Both the position numbers and the translations under genes were made by a program. 64,000 bases of DNA from Talinum fruticosum (taxonomy: Eukaryota > Streptophyta > Magnoliopsida > Caryophyllales > Talinaceae), in contig JAITYX010000007.1 in NCBI GenBank assembly GCA_021018815.1, forward strand, positions 4,093,001 to 4,157,000, given 5' to 3'. This document shows, piece by piece, positions 47,963-59,922 of this stretch (position 1 is the first letter of the stretch; each line of letters opens with the position of its first letter). The notes beneath the pieces are model-generated. The model saw only the letters and a program-made list of their open reading frames with translations, was not told where the DNA came from and ran no database searches.

Positions 47963-49520
47963 ATACGTCTCCTCTCCGAATACAAGGTAATTTAACATTT
48001 GTTCTTTTTTTATAATTCTTATTTATTGATATATTTTAGAGTTAATTTCTTTAGAATTTAACATTTGTAGTCTTATTTACGGATATTTTTTTAGCGTTAA
48101 TTTCTTTAGAATTTAACATTTGTAATCTTATTTATGGATATGTTGTTGTCTTAATTACTTGTACGGGCACGAGGTGAAGCTAATAGAAAGAGGATTAAGA
48201 GCAATAGGTATCCCCATACGATGTTTCGTGTGGGATATGTGAAGGTGGAAGAGAAGTTGTACAAGTAGAAGCTTGAACAACCGACAAGCGGATCCGATGA
48301 TGGTGTCATCACATATCCTTCCCATCTCACTATCGAAAAGGGACGAGTTATGGGTCAAAGGAAAAAAGAAATAAAGAGGGCACCTTTACTACGATAGAAG
48401 TACAACCTATTGTGCAACGACTCGTGAGTTTTTGACTATTTCTTTATTTATTTTTAGAACTTATCGGTTTTAATATATGAATTACTCGGTGATAATTTAT
48501 TTCCTTCTTACAGGAGTCTTTGTCACGGACCTCGATTTCAAAAGTCGCCGATACCATCGGGAGGAGAGATAAGTTAGCCTTGGCCTTAGAAAGAGATGAG
48601 CATCCCAGTCATGTTCGAGCCATTGGTGGAAGGGTGGAGATACTTGAGCACGTCGGGGATAGAAAGAAACGCCCGTCTCTTCCAGCCAAGTAGGTATCGA
48701 GGCAATCATTTCATAAGTGGAGTCTCAATTGTTTGCCCAAATGGCTTCCCGGATCACTGCCCAAGTGGAGTCCCGAGTGGCTGCATAGATTGAAGAGATG
48801 TCCGCCTGGATAACGGCTCTGCTTCATGGCGTACTTCACCAAGATGGGTATCCTGGCACCCAACTTAGAAGAGTTACGTGAGGGTCATTTCTCACCCTGC
48901 ACACCGGTGAGCGTAAAGCGATCTCACGCATCGACCAATTTGAAGATATGGTCGATGTAATTAAGATTTTGCTACCTAATTAGAATTCATGTTTTTATTT
49001 TTACTAATTATTGGTGTATACTTGTTGAATCAATGGTGTATATACTTTGGTTGCTATAGAACTCGGCGTGTGGTCGTTGATTAATTAGTTGTTGTTTGTT
49101 TTTGTTATTTTGGATGAGGGTCTTTATCCGGGACAATGTCTACTTTTAAGGGAAAACTCTGTCCATTTTTTTCCAAGATTCTTGATAGTTTAAGTTGTTT
49201 CTCAAGGTTTATGCCTTGATTCTAATTCTTATACTAATTCTTATGCAGACCAAAGCGGTGTACACTAGCTTTTCATCACCCTCCCCTAGATCACATTGGA
49301 AACGAGTGTCTGTTTAATCCATGCAGCTAGGTGCCGTCATTCATGGGGCACCGCTCTTAGTTGATTATTTGAAGGTGAGCGTGATAGAAGTATGCAAGGG
49401 AAAGGCACCTCTAAGTTGCCTATCTAATTACTCGGACCTCCACATTGTTGACGAAGCAATCAACAGTTTTGTTGTTTGGCTCAAGAGTTTGACCATCCTT
49501 TCTACATCAAAGGTATTTAT
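47963..49520 (+). pseudogene. CACTA2 transposase-like gene, middle exons (DUF8039 region)
   Basis: After the Copia the gene resumes (YVSSPNTR, donor at 47986). The next exon (48155-48400) reads RARGEANRKRIKSNRYPHTM then RVGYVKVEEKLY, the N-x-R-P-H-R-GY segment of plant Ptta/En-Spm transposases. The exon from 48511 reads ALERDEHPSHVRAIGGRVEI, the L-EHPGRVRGVG signature of long plant CACTA proteins. From 49321, LGAVIHGAPLLVDYLKVSVI to AINSFVVWLKSL matches the DUF8039 pattern (IHG-PL--D-V-V ... V-WP--L). Stops at 48271 and 48390 and frame changes show decay. Confidence 0.7.
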
Positions 49521-49550
49521 TTGAAAATATTAGATTATTGGTTGTTAATA

Positions 49551-49565
49551 TCACACACACACACA

Positions 49566-49625
<60 letters not shown>
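49551..49625. repeat. (CA)n-(TA)n microsatellite
   Basis: A CA run passes into TA just left of the MITE at 49626. Confidence 0.95.
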
Positions 49626-49976
49626 GAATGAGAGGAGGGGATAGAGTGAGAGTGAGAGGATTAAAGCTCAACCATTTATTTCAAATCTAAGGGTTAAGAT
49701 TAAAATAAAGTTATTTTCTATCATCTTGTGGGTGTAATATATGAATTTTCGATTTGAGGTTCAACATGCCCTAAATTAGATGCATTTGGGATAAGTTTTC
49801 ATAAATTTCGGCGGCAAAGTAAAGAAAGTAATAGGGTGTGGTGGTTTTAGAGTGACCTAGTGGAGGAGCAAGTAATTAGGGTTTTTTATTTGGTAAATTA
49901 ATCCGAGCCACTCATTTAAATCCAATGTCCCATATTTAATCCTCTCACTCTCACTCTATGGCTCTCCTCTCATTAG
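49626..49976. mobile_element. MITE with AATGAGAGGAG termini
   Basis: The left end AATGAGAGGAGGGGATAGAG and the right end on the minus strand, AATGAGAGGAGAGCCATAGA, are followed on both sides by GTGAGAGTGAGAGGATTAAA, a strong inverted repeat of about 40 bp. It is bordered by TA tracts on both sides and is the inverted sister of 11948-12426. It sits in an intron-like part of CACTA2. Confidence 0.8.
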
Positions 49977-49984
49977 ATACATCC

Positions 49985-49985
<1 letters not shown>

Positions 49986-50027
<42 letters not shown>
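49986..50027. repeat. (TA)n microsatellite
   Basis: About 20 TA units on the right of the MITE. Confidence 0.95.
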
Positions 50028-50028
<1 letters not shown>

Positions 50029-50174
50029 CTAATATGTGTATTATGGTCCTCCCAAAACTAGAATGTTGTGGCTAGAGCCGAGAGTGGGAGGAAGGGCACT
50101 CACATGTCCTCGGTTGGCACCACCAAGCATTCAACAATGCTCGATATTCGTATCACTACTAGAAAACAGACAAT

Positions 50175-50460
50175 TAGCGACGGAATTAGCGACGGCAATA
50201 TTCCGTCGCTAAAAGTCGGGTCGCTAAAATTTAGCGACGGAAATTCCCGAATTCGTCGCTAATTAGCGACGGATCGGCGACGGAAACTACTTCAGTAGCT
50301 GATGTAAATCGAGTGACGAATTAAGTTTTTCGTCGCTGATTTAGCGAAGGAAAATTGTGGTGTTTCCTTCGCTAGTTTTCGTCGCCGATTCGCACAGATC
50401 CGTTGCTGCTCCGTCACCGATCCGTCATTTGTTCCGTTGCTATTTTGGCGGAATTGCAAA
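50175..50460. repeat. Left subterminal repeats of CACTA3 (TTAGCGACGGA motif)
   Basis: About ten direct and inverted copies of AGCGACGGA/TCCGTCGCT in under 300 bp, many as back-to-back palindromes. The same motif fills 57690-58025 at the right end. Confidence 0.9.
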
Positions 50461-50744
50461 ATAAATTTTTCTAATAATTCGTTACCCTAGTACAAAAAAT
50501 TGTGAATGGATATACAAATCCATTATTCACATATGTGACATTTACATTTGGCATTTACATATGCCGACCACAAAGTACTCATCCAAGTTGGATATACAAA
50601 TCCAACATACATGTTAAAAATCATGAACAACCCAAACATATTTAAACTCAATTCACAAGTTCATAAAAACAACCATACAAAAGTTCGGAAGAAACCATAA
50701 ACACATGTGAAAAGTTTGCAAAATGTTCACCAATACACAAAAGC

Positions 50745-52612
50745 TCACAATGAATTCAGGGTCCTCACTCTTCCTCTTCCTCTTCCTCTTGTGGTTGTAC
50801 TCGGTCGACGGTTAGATCCGGATGCTTGCTGAGATTTTATGAATTCGGTGAAGCGTGCTATTGGCTCAGCGAAACTATCGACCTTTTCTTTAAGCTGCCT
50901 ATTTTCCAACCCAAGCACACGAGCATGCTCAATCCATTGATGTAACTCGAAGTTAAATTATGCACTCTGTTAATCTCAAATTTGAGTCATCCGGAGTAGA
51001 AGATTTCGGTGATTTGAAGGACATGGTTGGTTTTAAGTTTTTAGCCTCGGATCCAAGTCCATAAATGCGACCTTTCTTGTTCGCATTAGCTTTGACCCAC
51101 AACTCATGTTTTGAAGGGGTGGAGACATGATCCTCGAAGAGTTGGGGTCATTAGTAGAAGGTTGAGTGGGTTGAGTGTTTTGCAACTCTTCCTACTCTTT
51201 TTGAAACTTGTCCTGAATAATATATAAATATTTGAGGCATATAACTATCACAGGTTGTCAAAGAAAACCATATATTAAAAAATATGAAAATTGCATATAT
51301 AAGGTTACTCTAATAAATGGCCTTGGATTTTTGTCGACCCATTCGTCCTTTTTTATTTTGTGGGTTCGTGAAAATAGTTGGGTCGATAGAGGCTGAACTC
51401 CTTTAACCTCCTTCATCTAAATACCAAAAAAGTTAGTATAAATTTAATTTACTAATATGAACATGTTAATAGTTGCATGAGTAATCACTAATAAAGGGGT
51501 ATGTACCAATCGCCGCTTATGCTCCAGTCATAGGGATTGAGCCACAAGTATGGAGTGATGAACCAAGTCCACCTTGATCGAGCATTGCGGTTTTTCTAAG
51601 CCCGGTCACGGAACTTCTTGTAGTCGGCAGTTTCCCAATATTCCAACAACTCTCGCCGTAGTTGTCACCTAACCATTTTGGCTTCTTCTTATGTTTCCTT
51701 GCCTTCAGCATGAAGTCCTTTAATCGATCACTTCCTTTCTTCTCAAAATTTCTTCTTATTTGGACTTCATCGATTGGAGACCCGAGTGAAAAATTTATGT
51801 ATAAATTAAAAAGTAGTTCATAAGTTATGAAATTATAATATAATGCTCAAACATGCACAATAAGTCATTATGTTATCTCAAATTAAGAAAACTAAAGATT
51901 TGTCATTACCTTGAACTCAAAAACCATAGATCACGTTGTGATCGAGGAACTTTACCCTATGTGGGCCATGCTCCGTCATACTTGCTTTGAAAGATGTGGG
52001 AAATCGTGCCCACAACTTTATCAATGGGGAAGAACCTAATCAAGAAATATAGAAAACGAGTTAGTTATACTATTCTACTATTAAGCTGAATTTATTTTAT
52101 TACTTATTATCACACTTACCCTTCACCATCCGGCTTGATCCAAATCTTTTCCCGGCTGCTAGCACTGCTTGATTCAAGGCTAGCATGCTCGTTGCTCGCA
52201 TCAGTTGGCCCATCATTTGTAGGCCTTGGTGGTGGCCTTTGTTCGCCACCAACATGGATGCGTGGTATAAGGGTCGTACCATTGGTTATATGTGTACGTA
52301 TTAGGCGGGTTTGAGTACATATGAGCGTCTTGAGAATATGGAGGATTTGGGATGAAAGACCCACCCATTGGGCTTTGCATGTGTGGGATGTTTGGAGGTT
52401 GGAAATAAGGAGGGTTGGGAATGAATGACCCACCCATTGGAGTTTGGTTGTAAGGGAGTGTGGAGATAGTGCTCCACCTACAGGAGACTGAAGTTATGAG
52501 GGTTTTGAGAGGGGGTAGAAGTGCTTACATCATTACCTTCACCATCGGTACCGACGTTTCTAGCCCTTCCCCGATTAGCTGATCTTTTCGACTCGCCTCT
52601 ACCTCTCTCCAT
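50745..52612 (-). pseudogene. TNPA-like CACTA DNA-binding protein (Transposase_24 type)
   Basis: This family binds the subterminal repeats and assists transposition. ATG at 52612 gives MERGRGESKRSANRGR, followed by repeated MGGSFIPNPPY units (52300-52440) in a Pro/Tyr-rich region. On the minus strand below 52140: IWIKPDGEG then SKYDGAWPT-like sequence (near 51970), KARKHKKKPKWLGDNYGESC (51710 down) and, near the C terminus, a coiled coil (ARVLGLENRQLKEKVDSF, about 50920) and an Arg-Gly basic tail ending at 50745. Frameshifts break the gene between these blocks, though introns may account for some gaps. Confidence 0.75.
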
Positions 52613-52857
52613 ATTTCCTAACATAAACAACATAAAAACATTATTAGTAAACATCCAACGGTTAAAGTGATTCAATATAAAACAAAATATAAACATTAGT
52701 AAACATATAAATATGTAAGCGTTAGATATAAATATTCTTCTATTAAGAAATTACGCTTCAATTGTTTCACCTTCATTACATTAATAAGAATTCATTTGAT
52801 TACAATATAAATGAAAGTTATTCAATATAAAACAAACCAAAAAAAGAACATCATCAA

Positions 52858-55800
52858 CTAGCCATCATCCTCATCATCGATATCATCATCGTTTTCTTCA
52901 CTATCCTCTTCGGCATAATTGAATATGAGATGTTCTTCTTCCTCATCGGTGATGTTATCATCATTCCATTCACCTTCCTCATCTTCTTCACCATCCTCTT
53001 CTTCACTAACATCCTCAATCCCATCTTCTTGGTTTAAAATAACATCATCAACTAATTCTTCTGCTGATATTGAGTTATCCACCAAAGTGTCCGGCAAAGT
53101 TTCCATTATAGGATCGATCGTACCCATACTATCCTTTTGAAATGCAAGAGGAATAGTATATTGGTCATCAATTTTGGCCCTTGGTTTTGCTGCCACTACG
53201 ACGAACCAATTCAACTTTTCTCTAGGGACCCCTTGTGGACATGACATATAATACACCTGAGTTACAGTACTAGCAAATATAAAAGGATCGTACTTACAAT
53301 AACGCCTTGTACGATGCACTTCAACATATGAACTAAATTTATGACATCGAGTTCCCCAAGGACGGCTAGGGTCGAACCAATCGCATTTAAACAAGCACAC
53401 ACTTTTTTATTAGTTAACCAACATATTCAACTTCAATTACTTCTTGTAAGATGTCATAGTAATTATTTTCAACATGTCCTCAATCGGTTCCTTTCACACA
53501 AACACCACAATTGAAGGTCATCCTCCCTTCATTTCGAGCCTCGATATGAAATACATTCCATTCAACGTGTACGCTGTCCATGTTTTCACTCTCCTTAAAG
53601 GACCTTGAGCTAATTGCATCAAATAAACATGCTTTTTTATCATGATATACTCGATAACAATGAATTTGTATCAATAACATAGTATTGGTTTAGTTTATTA
53701 AAATTGAAAAACCAATACTAATAAATTTGAGGCATGAGCATTATGTCTTAATATATGATACTCACACCTCCTTTGAACCAATCTTCGAACTCACTTTCCA
53801 CCATTGCATCAATTGCAGCATCACTAACATCAACATACATAGCTCATTTTTGGTCTTCGAAGAGACCGAGTTTAAATTATTTATTAATATGACATCATCG
53901 TTGCGAAAAAATTGATTGCAACGAGTGTTGTATAGGACAAGATAAACTCACTCAAGGTAAGGTTTAACTTCGGAACAGTTCGAGTAAAACATGGACATGT
54001 GCAGCCGTCTTTTCCTTATCATCAAGGAAACGAGGAGTGAACTTCCCAATTGGAGCACATTCTGGTATGAATACTTGAAAGAGTAGGATTGTGGTGTGGA
54101 ACTTCACTCCCTTCATTTTGTCGACTTGTATTGCGCATACAAGGCACGTTAGAGCCGAAATAGTAAGATGTAAAATGTGTTTCTTCAAATCGTGCATATT
54201 TTTCAGCGATATTCCCTTCAGAGCTTCGATTTGTTTGCTATGGATCTCTTCAATCGGCCAAAGAACCTCTCAAATGGATACATCCACCGGTATTGTCTTG
54301 GATCACCGAATTTTACTTCATCTCGCCAAGTGAACAGGCAAGTGTTCCATCACATTGAAGAACCCGGGAGGAAATATTGTTTCCAATTTACAAAGTGTTA
54401 TTGAAATATTTCGATGCATTTGCTCTAACTCCGCATCCCGTAAAACAGATGAGCAAAGTTTCTTGAAGAACTCACTAATTTCAATGAGAGGCGCTAAAAC
54501 CTCGTCCGGGAGTGCATTAAATGCTATTGGAAGAAGACTTTCCATGAAAACATGACAATCATGACTTTTCATGCTATGGAACTTAGTGGAGTTTGGGTCT
54601 ACAAGGGATGAAATGTTAGAACAAGTAATCATTTGGCATTTTTAACTCTCTTTCCCATTCACATATTGCCCTCTTCCGCTCCAACGTCAACACATATTTT
54701 GCCTTCGGTTTGAGAATTTTACCATTTACTCCATGCTTTAAATTCAACTCCACACGATCACACAACTCTTCCAAATCCATTCTTGCCTTGATATCATCCT
54801 TTGTTTTCCCGGGAATATCCATAACAGTTTTAATTATATTCTCAAAAAGTTCTTTTCAATGTGCATCACATCTAAGTTATGGCGAAGCAATTGATCTTTC
54901 CAATATGGAAGCTCCCAAAATATGCTTTGTTTTGTGCAATTATGATCCTTTTGAACCCCGAAATGTTAATTTCTTGCTCTTCTGTTACTTTGGGAAAGTT
55001 TTCAACCCATTGTTTGATTTCTTCCCCGTATATCGACGAGGAGGACCCGAATGAACGATTTTTCCTTTTGTAAATGATGTGCTATTCCTTCGGAACGCAT
55101 GACTTCGTGTCAAAACCGCCGATGGAAATCAAACCATGAAAATTTTCGCCCATTTCTAAGTTTTAATGCTTTTTTTATTCATACATACCGAGCAATACAT
55201 GGCACCATGAGCACTCCATCCAGACAACATACCATAGGCCAGGAAATCATTAATGGTCCACATCAATGCAACCTTCATTAGAAAGTTCTCACCTTTTGAA
55301 ATATCATATGTTTCCACACCATCTTCCCATAGTGTTTTCAACTCGTCAATAAGAGGTTGCAAATACACATCAATTTTATTTTTCGGATTTGTAGGCCCTG
55401 GTATGATGCATGTCAAGAACATATAAAGCATCGTCATGCATAACTCTGGTGGTAGATTATAGGGCGTAACAACGATCGGCCAGATTGAATAAGACCTTGA
55501 AGGTTGGCTGAATGGATTAAACCCATCCGCGCACAAACCAAGTCTAATATTTCTAGGCTCAGTAGCAAACTCGGGGTGAACTTTATCAAAATGTTTCCAT
55601 GCTTCACTATCTAAAGGATGACATAGGACACCATCCTCTCTTACATTCTCATAATGCCATCTCATGTGCTTTGCTTGTGGTTTTGAAGCAAACAAGCGTT
55701 GAAGTCTTGGTATTAATGGCGAGTAATGCATCCTTGCAAACAGAGTTCTTTGACTTTTTCCTTGTCTTTCCCTTTGACGCTTCCATCTCGCATGACCACA

Positions 55801-56552
55801 AAACTTACATGAATCAAGATTAATGTCCTCTTTGTAGAACAACATGCAACCTTTTCGACAACGATCAATTTTTGAACATCCATCCTAAGATTTTTAATGA
55901 CCTTCTTTGCATGGTGAATGTCACGAGGAACTCGGTTATCAGGCGGACAAATCTCCTTCATAAGTTGAGCAATTTCATTAAAGCAATTTTGAGGCATGTT
56001 GTAGTCAAACTTGATGCTCAACATTCTAACGGTGGCGGACAACTCGGTGTGAGTTTCATTTCCTACCCACAAAGGTCGTTCGGCAGCCTAAACCATATTA
56101 AAGAAAGTTTGGGCATGGGTATTTGGAGGCTCACTTGTAGAGCATTGATTTGAGATCATGACATCCGTGACCATATCATTCATACGGTCGATATTTGATT
56201 CTACATAGCCGCAGTTCATATAATTTGAGCCACTTTCGTCATTGAATCTCTTAGAAGTCATACCACCATCCTCATGTAAATGAGGATCTATTTCTCCATG
56301 ACTAGTCCAACACCAATAGTTTGGAAGAAAACCATATTGATAAAGGTGTAACTTAACTTCATCGGGATCCTTATACTTCGGATTTTTGCATTTGCGACAT
56401 GGACACCTATATTGTTGATTATGTACAAATTCCGATTGACTTCTAGCATGTGCATCAAACTCCTCAACCCCGTCTAAAAACTCTTGTCTATACCCAACTC
56501 TACCAAGTAATAACCTACGATACATCCATCTACTATGCGTAGGCCGGGCCAT
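52858..56552 (-). pseudogene. CACTA3 Tnp2-like transposase (Transpos_assoc, Transposase_21, DUF4218, DUF4216)
   Basis: The catalytic CACTA transposase. ATG at 56552 gives MARPTHSRWMYRR; CPCRKCKNPKY and HLYQYGFLPNYWCWTSHGE mark the Transposase-associated zinc domain (56400 down). The Transposase_21 core follows: KFCGHARW (55790), DSEAWKHFDKVHPEFA (55600), IRLGLCADGFNPF (55540), FLMKVALMWTINDF (55260) and, after frame changes, VMHIEKNFFENI (about 54860). DUF4218 runs MKSHDCHVFMESLLPIA to NVMEHLPVHLAR (54570-54320). DUF4216 is at 53400-53100 (VPREKLNWFVVV), followed by an acidic tail. At least five frameshifts or stops interrupt it, so mobility would need another source of transposase unless some are errors. 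Confidence 0.9.
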
Positions 56553-56978
56553 ATATATTCCGATTGATATTTAACAATTTATTAAATTATTAGTTAGTAA
56601 TCAATACATGGAGATGTTATGATTACATTTCTTCTATAATGAACATAATATATATAACCATTATGCATTGAACATATACTTTTCTTATACATAAATTTCT
56701 TTAATTTCTATATTTTACTCGTAAGTATTTATGTCATAATTAAATTAATCATACCTAATTAGCATAAATAAACTCACACAAATATAATTAATTACATTAT
56801 TTCTACCTAATTAGTATAAAATAACGCACACACAATTATAATGTATACAATTATTTCAAAATTTACAACAATCATTTCATTTCTAATTTCACACAACTAA
56901 CCACCATTTATCAATAATTTGTCAAATGTTCAATAAATTTATAAATAAACCACAAACAATTACACATATATAAATCAC

Positions 56979-57221
56979 AAATAACATTTACTTCAACTTT
57001 AACGATAATTTCCAACAAATCTAACCCCACATATTTTAAACAACACAAATTCTAAACATAAATAACATTTACTTCAACTTCAATAATAATTTACAACAAA
57101 TCTAACCTCACATACTTTAAACAACACATCATCTATACATAAATAAAATTCACTTTAACTTCAACAATAATTTCCAATGAATCTAACCTCACATACTTTA
57201 AATAATACAACATCTATACAT
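56979..57221. repeat. Three tandem copies of an 81-bp unit in CACTA3
   Basis: AAATAACATTTACTTCAACTT recurs at 56979, 57060 and, altered, 57141, each followed by CAACAAATCTAACC-CACATA-like sequence; a fourth copy starts at 57222 but soon ends. The array is AT-rich and lies upstream of the transposase gene. Confidence 0.85.
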
Positions 57222-57364
57222 AAATAACACAATTGCACATTTTTCTTTTCAAATTAATTCACAAACAACATTAATTTGCAACAAATTATATAAATTCATC
57301 AATTTGAAGTTAAATTATTAAAAACCCTAAATCAAATAACAATCAAGAAAACAATACCTTACAC

Positions 57365-57660
57365 TAGGCGGCGGCGGCGTCGGGACGAGCGTCCGGCGAG
57401 TAGGAAGGGCGGTGGTGATGGCGGCGTCCTTCGAGGCGGCAGCAGCTGCGGCACAAGGGGCGGGAGCAACCAAGGAGAACTCACCCGTCTTTGGCCTTCG
57501 TGTTCCTCACGCGGGGACGAAGGGCGGCAGACGGAAGGAGGGGCGGCCGAGACGGCGGCGGCGGCGAACCAGCGGCGGGAGGAGGTTGTTGACGGGCTAG
57601 GCTCGCTCGCAAAATCGCTCGGAGTCCTCTCTCTCTCTTCGGTTTCGTTAATCCGATCCG
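57365..57660 (-). promoter_or_regulatory. GC-rich leader region of CACTA3
   Basis: A very GC-rich block (CGGCGGCG runs) between the right subterminal repeats and the AT-rich segment before the transposase. By position it matches the untranslated first exon of CACTA1 and CACTA2. The ORF at 57412-57600 is a composition artefact. Confidence 0.4.
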
Positions 57661-57689
57661 GCCGAAAGGCCGGATTTGGATTTATTCAG

Positions 57690-58025
57690 CGTTAGCGACG
57701 AGACAGATCCGTCGCTAATAAAATTTTTTTACTAGCCACGGAACAGCGACGGACGTTTCCGTCGCTAAAGACTAAATTAATTTAATTAGTTTTTTTTTGG
57801 TTTTCCAAGATCCGAAAATCCGAAATAACCCGAGCTACGGATTAGAGACGGAATACTTCGTCGCTAATTACATCGGCGACGGATATTTCCATCGCTAATT
57901 GGAAATTAGCGACGGATCTATTTTTCCGTCGCTAATTCCGTCACTGTCTCGACACGGTTGCGCTTTTGTCGGTTTCCGTCATTGATTCCGTCGCTATGTG
58001 GTGACGGAACCGTATCCGTCGCTAT
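57690..58025. repeat. Right subterminal repeats of CACTA3
   Basis: Multiple direct and inverted TTAGCGACGGA copies, mirroring 50175-50460. Confidence 0.9.
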
Positions 58026-58045
58026 TTAACAGTTTTGTAGTAGTG

Positions 58046-59310
58046 TCTAAAGTAGTCCCTTTTCCAATCCGTTCACAAGTCACCTCTGTTTCGTCTCGTA
58101 AATTTTTGTGAACACTTTGCCGGAATACACAATATTCCAAATCGAGCACCAAGTCACATGTTTAGAGTATTAGACAGAGACAATAAGATGACCATGCCGG
58201 TTTTCCTAGACGACATAATGCACTTTCTACAAATACAAGAAATTGGTGCAACCGTTGTTATGCTTGGCATGATGTGAGGTATTATATATATAAGTTCATT
58301 TAACTGTTAATTTTCATTTCTAAATATATATGTACAATTAATATGTAATAGGTGGCTCCATCGGATAGGAATCGAGTCTATCGAGTTAATCGGTCCTTAC
58401 GCCATTCAAGCATTGGGACACGCAATTGAGGCCCGATCCGAATTTATCTCGAACCTTAGGACCACGACACATAAAATATGCTACTTGGCACTTGTTCATT
58501 GAGAGGTAAGTATACAAATAACTTAAATAGAGTTTTAATGGTTTAATAGTTACATTTTTATATATGTTATTTGTGTCGGTGCAAGGCCCACTGGATGCTT
58601 GTGTCATATATTCGAAGTAACGTCGCATACCAGCTCGATCCTCTAGGTCATCTCGTGAAGAAAGATATCAAAATAGTACCTAACTCATGAGTTTTACTTA
58701 CTCATTTTCTTCTTTTGTCAAGTATTCTTTTCAATAATATGTTGTATGAATGCCTTTATGATATATTTGAACACTACATGATCTTTATTTGAATTTCATT
58801 TTCATCCGATTGAAAAATAGTGCTCTCGTAGTGTATGACTATTTGGGAGGCTCGAGAGGCCCACATAAGGGAAAAATGCCAAGTGTTGTCCATGTAAAGA
58901 CGAGGTTTTCTTGTTTAGCGTTAAATTAGTTTTGATTTTTCTAGAAAAATTACTTGCTACATAACTACTAATTAATTCTCAATGTGTTGGGAATCTATTT
59001 GGATTATTGTGGTGCCACAAACAATTGGAGAGCATAGAGTGTGGCTTCTACGTTCTCCAATACATGAAAGAGATTGTAACCTAACTGGATTTCGATGATC
59101 ACAAATCTAATCCCGCAAAGGTACTTGCACTTGCACTTGTTACATTTATTTATAAAAATTTAATTTATATTTTTATGTTCTTTTTAGCTTAATTAGTACT
59201 TGCACTTGACGTAAATATATGTACAATTACTTTTATAGCATTGGTCGCACTATTTCCCAAGAAAGAAGCTTGCCACTCCTCGTGTTAGACAAGCTTAGAT
59301 GAGGTTGGGT
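58046..59310 (+). pseudogene. CACTA2 gene, C-terminal Ulp1/C48-type cysteine protease-like exons
   Basis: The family cleaves SUMO-like proteins; copies fused to CACTA transposase-like proteins are known in plants. Exon pieces, separated by GT-AG-like introns: DRDNKMTMPVFLDDIMHFLQ (58170 on); GPYAIQALGHAIEARSEF and THKICYLALVH (58395-58500, donor GTAAG at 58504); HWMLVSYIRSN and YQLDPLGHLVKK (58591-58660), carrying the catalytic His and Asp; and IECGFYVLQYMKEIV (59035 on), carrying the catalytic Cys, followed by LDFDDHKSNPAK. The catalytic residues survive, but stops and the two big insertions make a working product unlikely. It continues the gene at 47963-49520. Confidence 0.75.
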
Positions 59311-59582
59311 GCGGTTTGTATATAAACATATAATTAGACTTACATAGGTATATCTTTACAAATGATTGTTTCTTCATTATTTGATTAGTAATTTTTTTGA
59401 TTTTTTATTTGTATAACATACATTTATACAATTGTGTGAAACAAGTGAGGTTGTCGATTGTATATATTCTAGTTGTATATATATTTTGAAACAGTTTGTG
59501 TATATGTGTAAATGATTGTATATATTTTGTTAATTGTATAATTGTACGAGGTACGGCAAAAAAATATTTTAAAAAAAATTAG
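59311..59582. other. AT-rich 3' region of CACTA2
   Basis: Low-complexity ATATATTTTG and TTGTATATAT sequence between the last exon and the right subterminal repeats; no ORF. Confidence 0.5.
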
Positions 59583-59922
59583 ACCTTTTACTACAGTTCT
59601 AACCAAAGAACCGTAGTAAAAGTGGGCCACCCCCAAAATTTTGGCCAAAAGGGGAATGCGGGCCCGGACCTATTACTACGGTTCGGAGGAAAACTATAGT
59701 AATAGATGAACCTATTATTGTAGTTTTGGATCCAAAACCTTGGTAATAGGTCATCTTTTACTATAGTTCCTCAAATGAACGGTAGTAATAGGTTCTCTTT
59801 TACTACGGTTAAAAATCATTATAAAAGATGCTCATCTATTACTACGCCCGTTTACACGACGTTCGGTAACCATAGTAAAACGTCTTTTTCAAGCATAGTA
59901 AAAGATGGTTACTGTAGTAGTC
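59583..59922. repeat. Right subterminal repeats and terminus of CACTA2
   Basis: Direct and inverted TACTACGGTT, ACTATAGTT and GGTAATAGG variants, ending GGTTACTGTAGTAGTC. This is the partner of 35172-35430. Confidence 0.8.

Larger units (their letters stand above)
50154..58045 (-). mobile_element. CACTA element CACTA3 with two transposase genes
   Basis: The left end CACTACTAGAAAACAGACAA and the right end on the minus strand, CACTACTACAAAACTGTTAA, are classical CACTA termini. The flanks are TAT and TCT, a 3-bp duplication with one change. TTAGCGACGGA-type repeats fill both subterminal zones. At 7.9 kb it encodes, on the minus strand, a Tnp2-like transposase followed by a TNPA-like protein, the usual CACTA gene pair. 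It lies inside CACTA2. Confidence 0.93.
35172..59922 (+). mobile_element. CACTA element CACTA2 (split by Copia, a MITE and CACTA3)
   Basis: The left end is CACTACTACAAATATGAC; the right end on the minus strand is GACTACTACAGTAACCATC, differing at the first base. CTT flanks both sides (35169-35171 and 59923-59925), the 3-bp duplication of CACTA elements. Removing the element rejoins the LINE ORF as ...FQP-SRDIRQGDP, the RT motif B. Subterminal repeats around ACTACGGTT occur at 35200-35430 and 59583-59910. Its own DNA is about 6.1 kb (35172-37167, 47963-50153, 58046-59922), carrying one gene on the plus strand. Confidence 0.9.

Noticed and set aside
50175..50460. Regularly recurring short repeats that might suggest a CRISPR-like array
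   Set aside because: The units are in both orientations, irregularly spaced and confined to the ends of a CACTA element in a plant genome; they are subterminal repeats.
57412..57600. Ala/Gly/Arg-rich ORF
   Set aside because: Composition artefact of the CGGCGG-rich CACTA3 leader.
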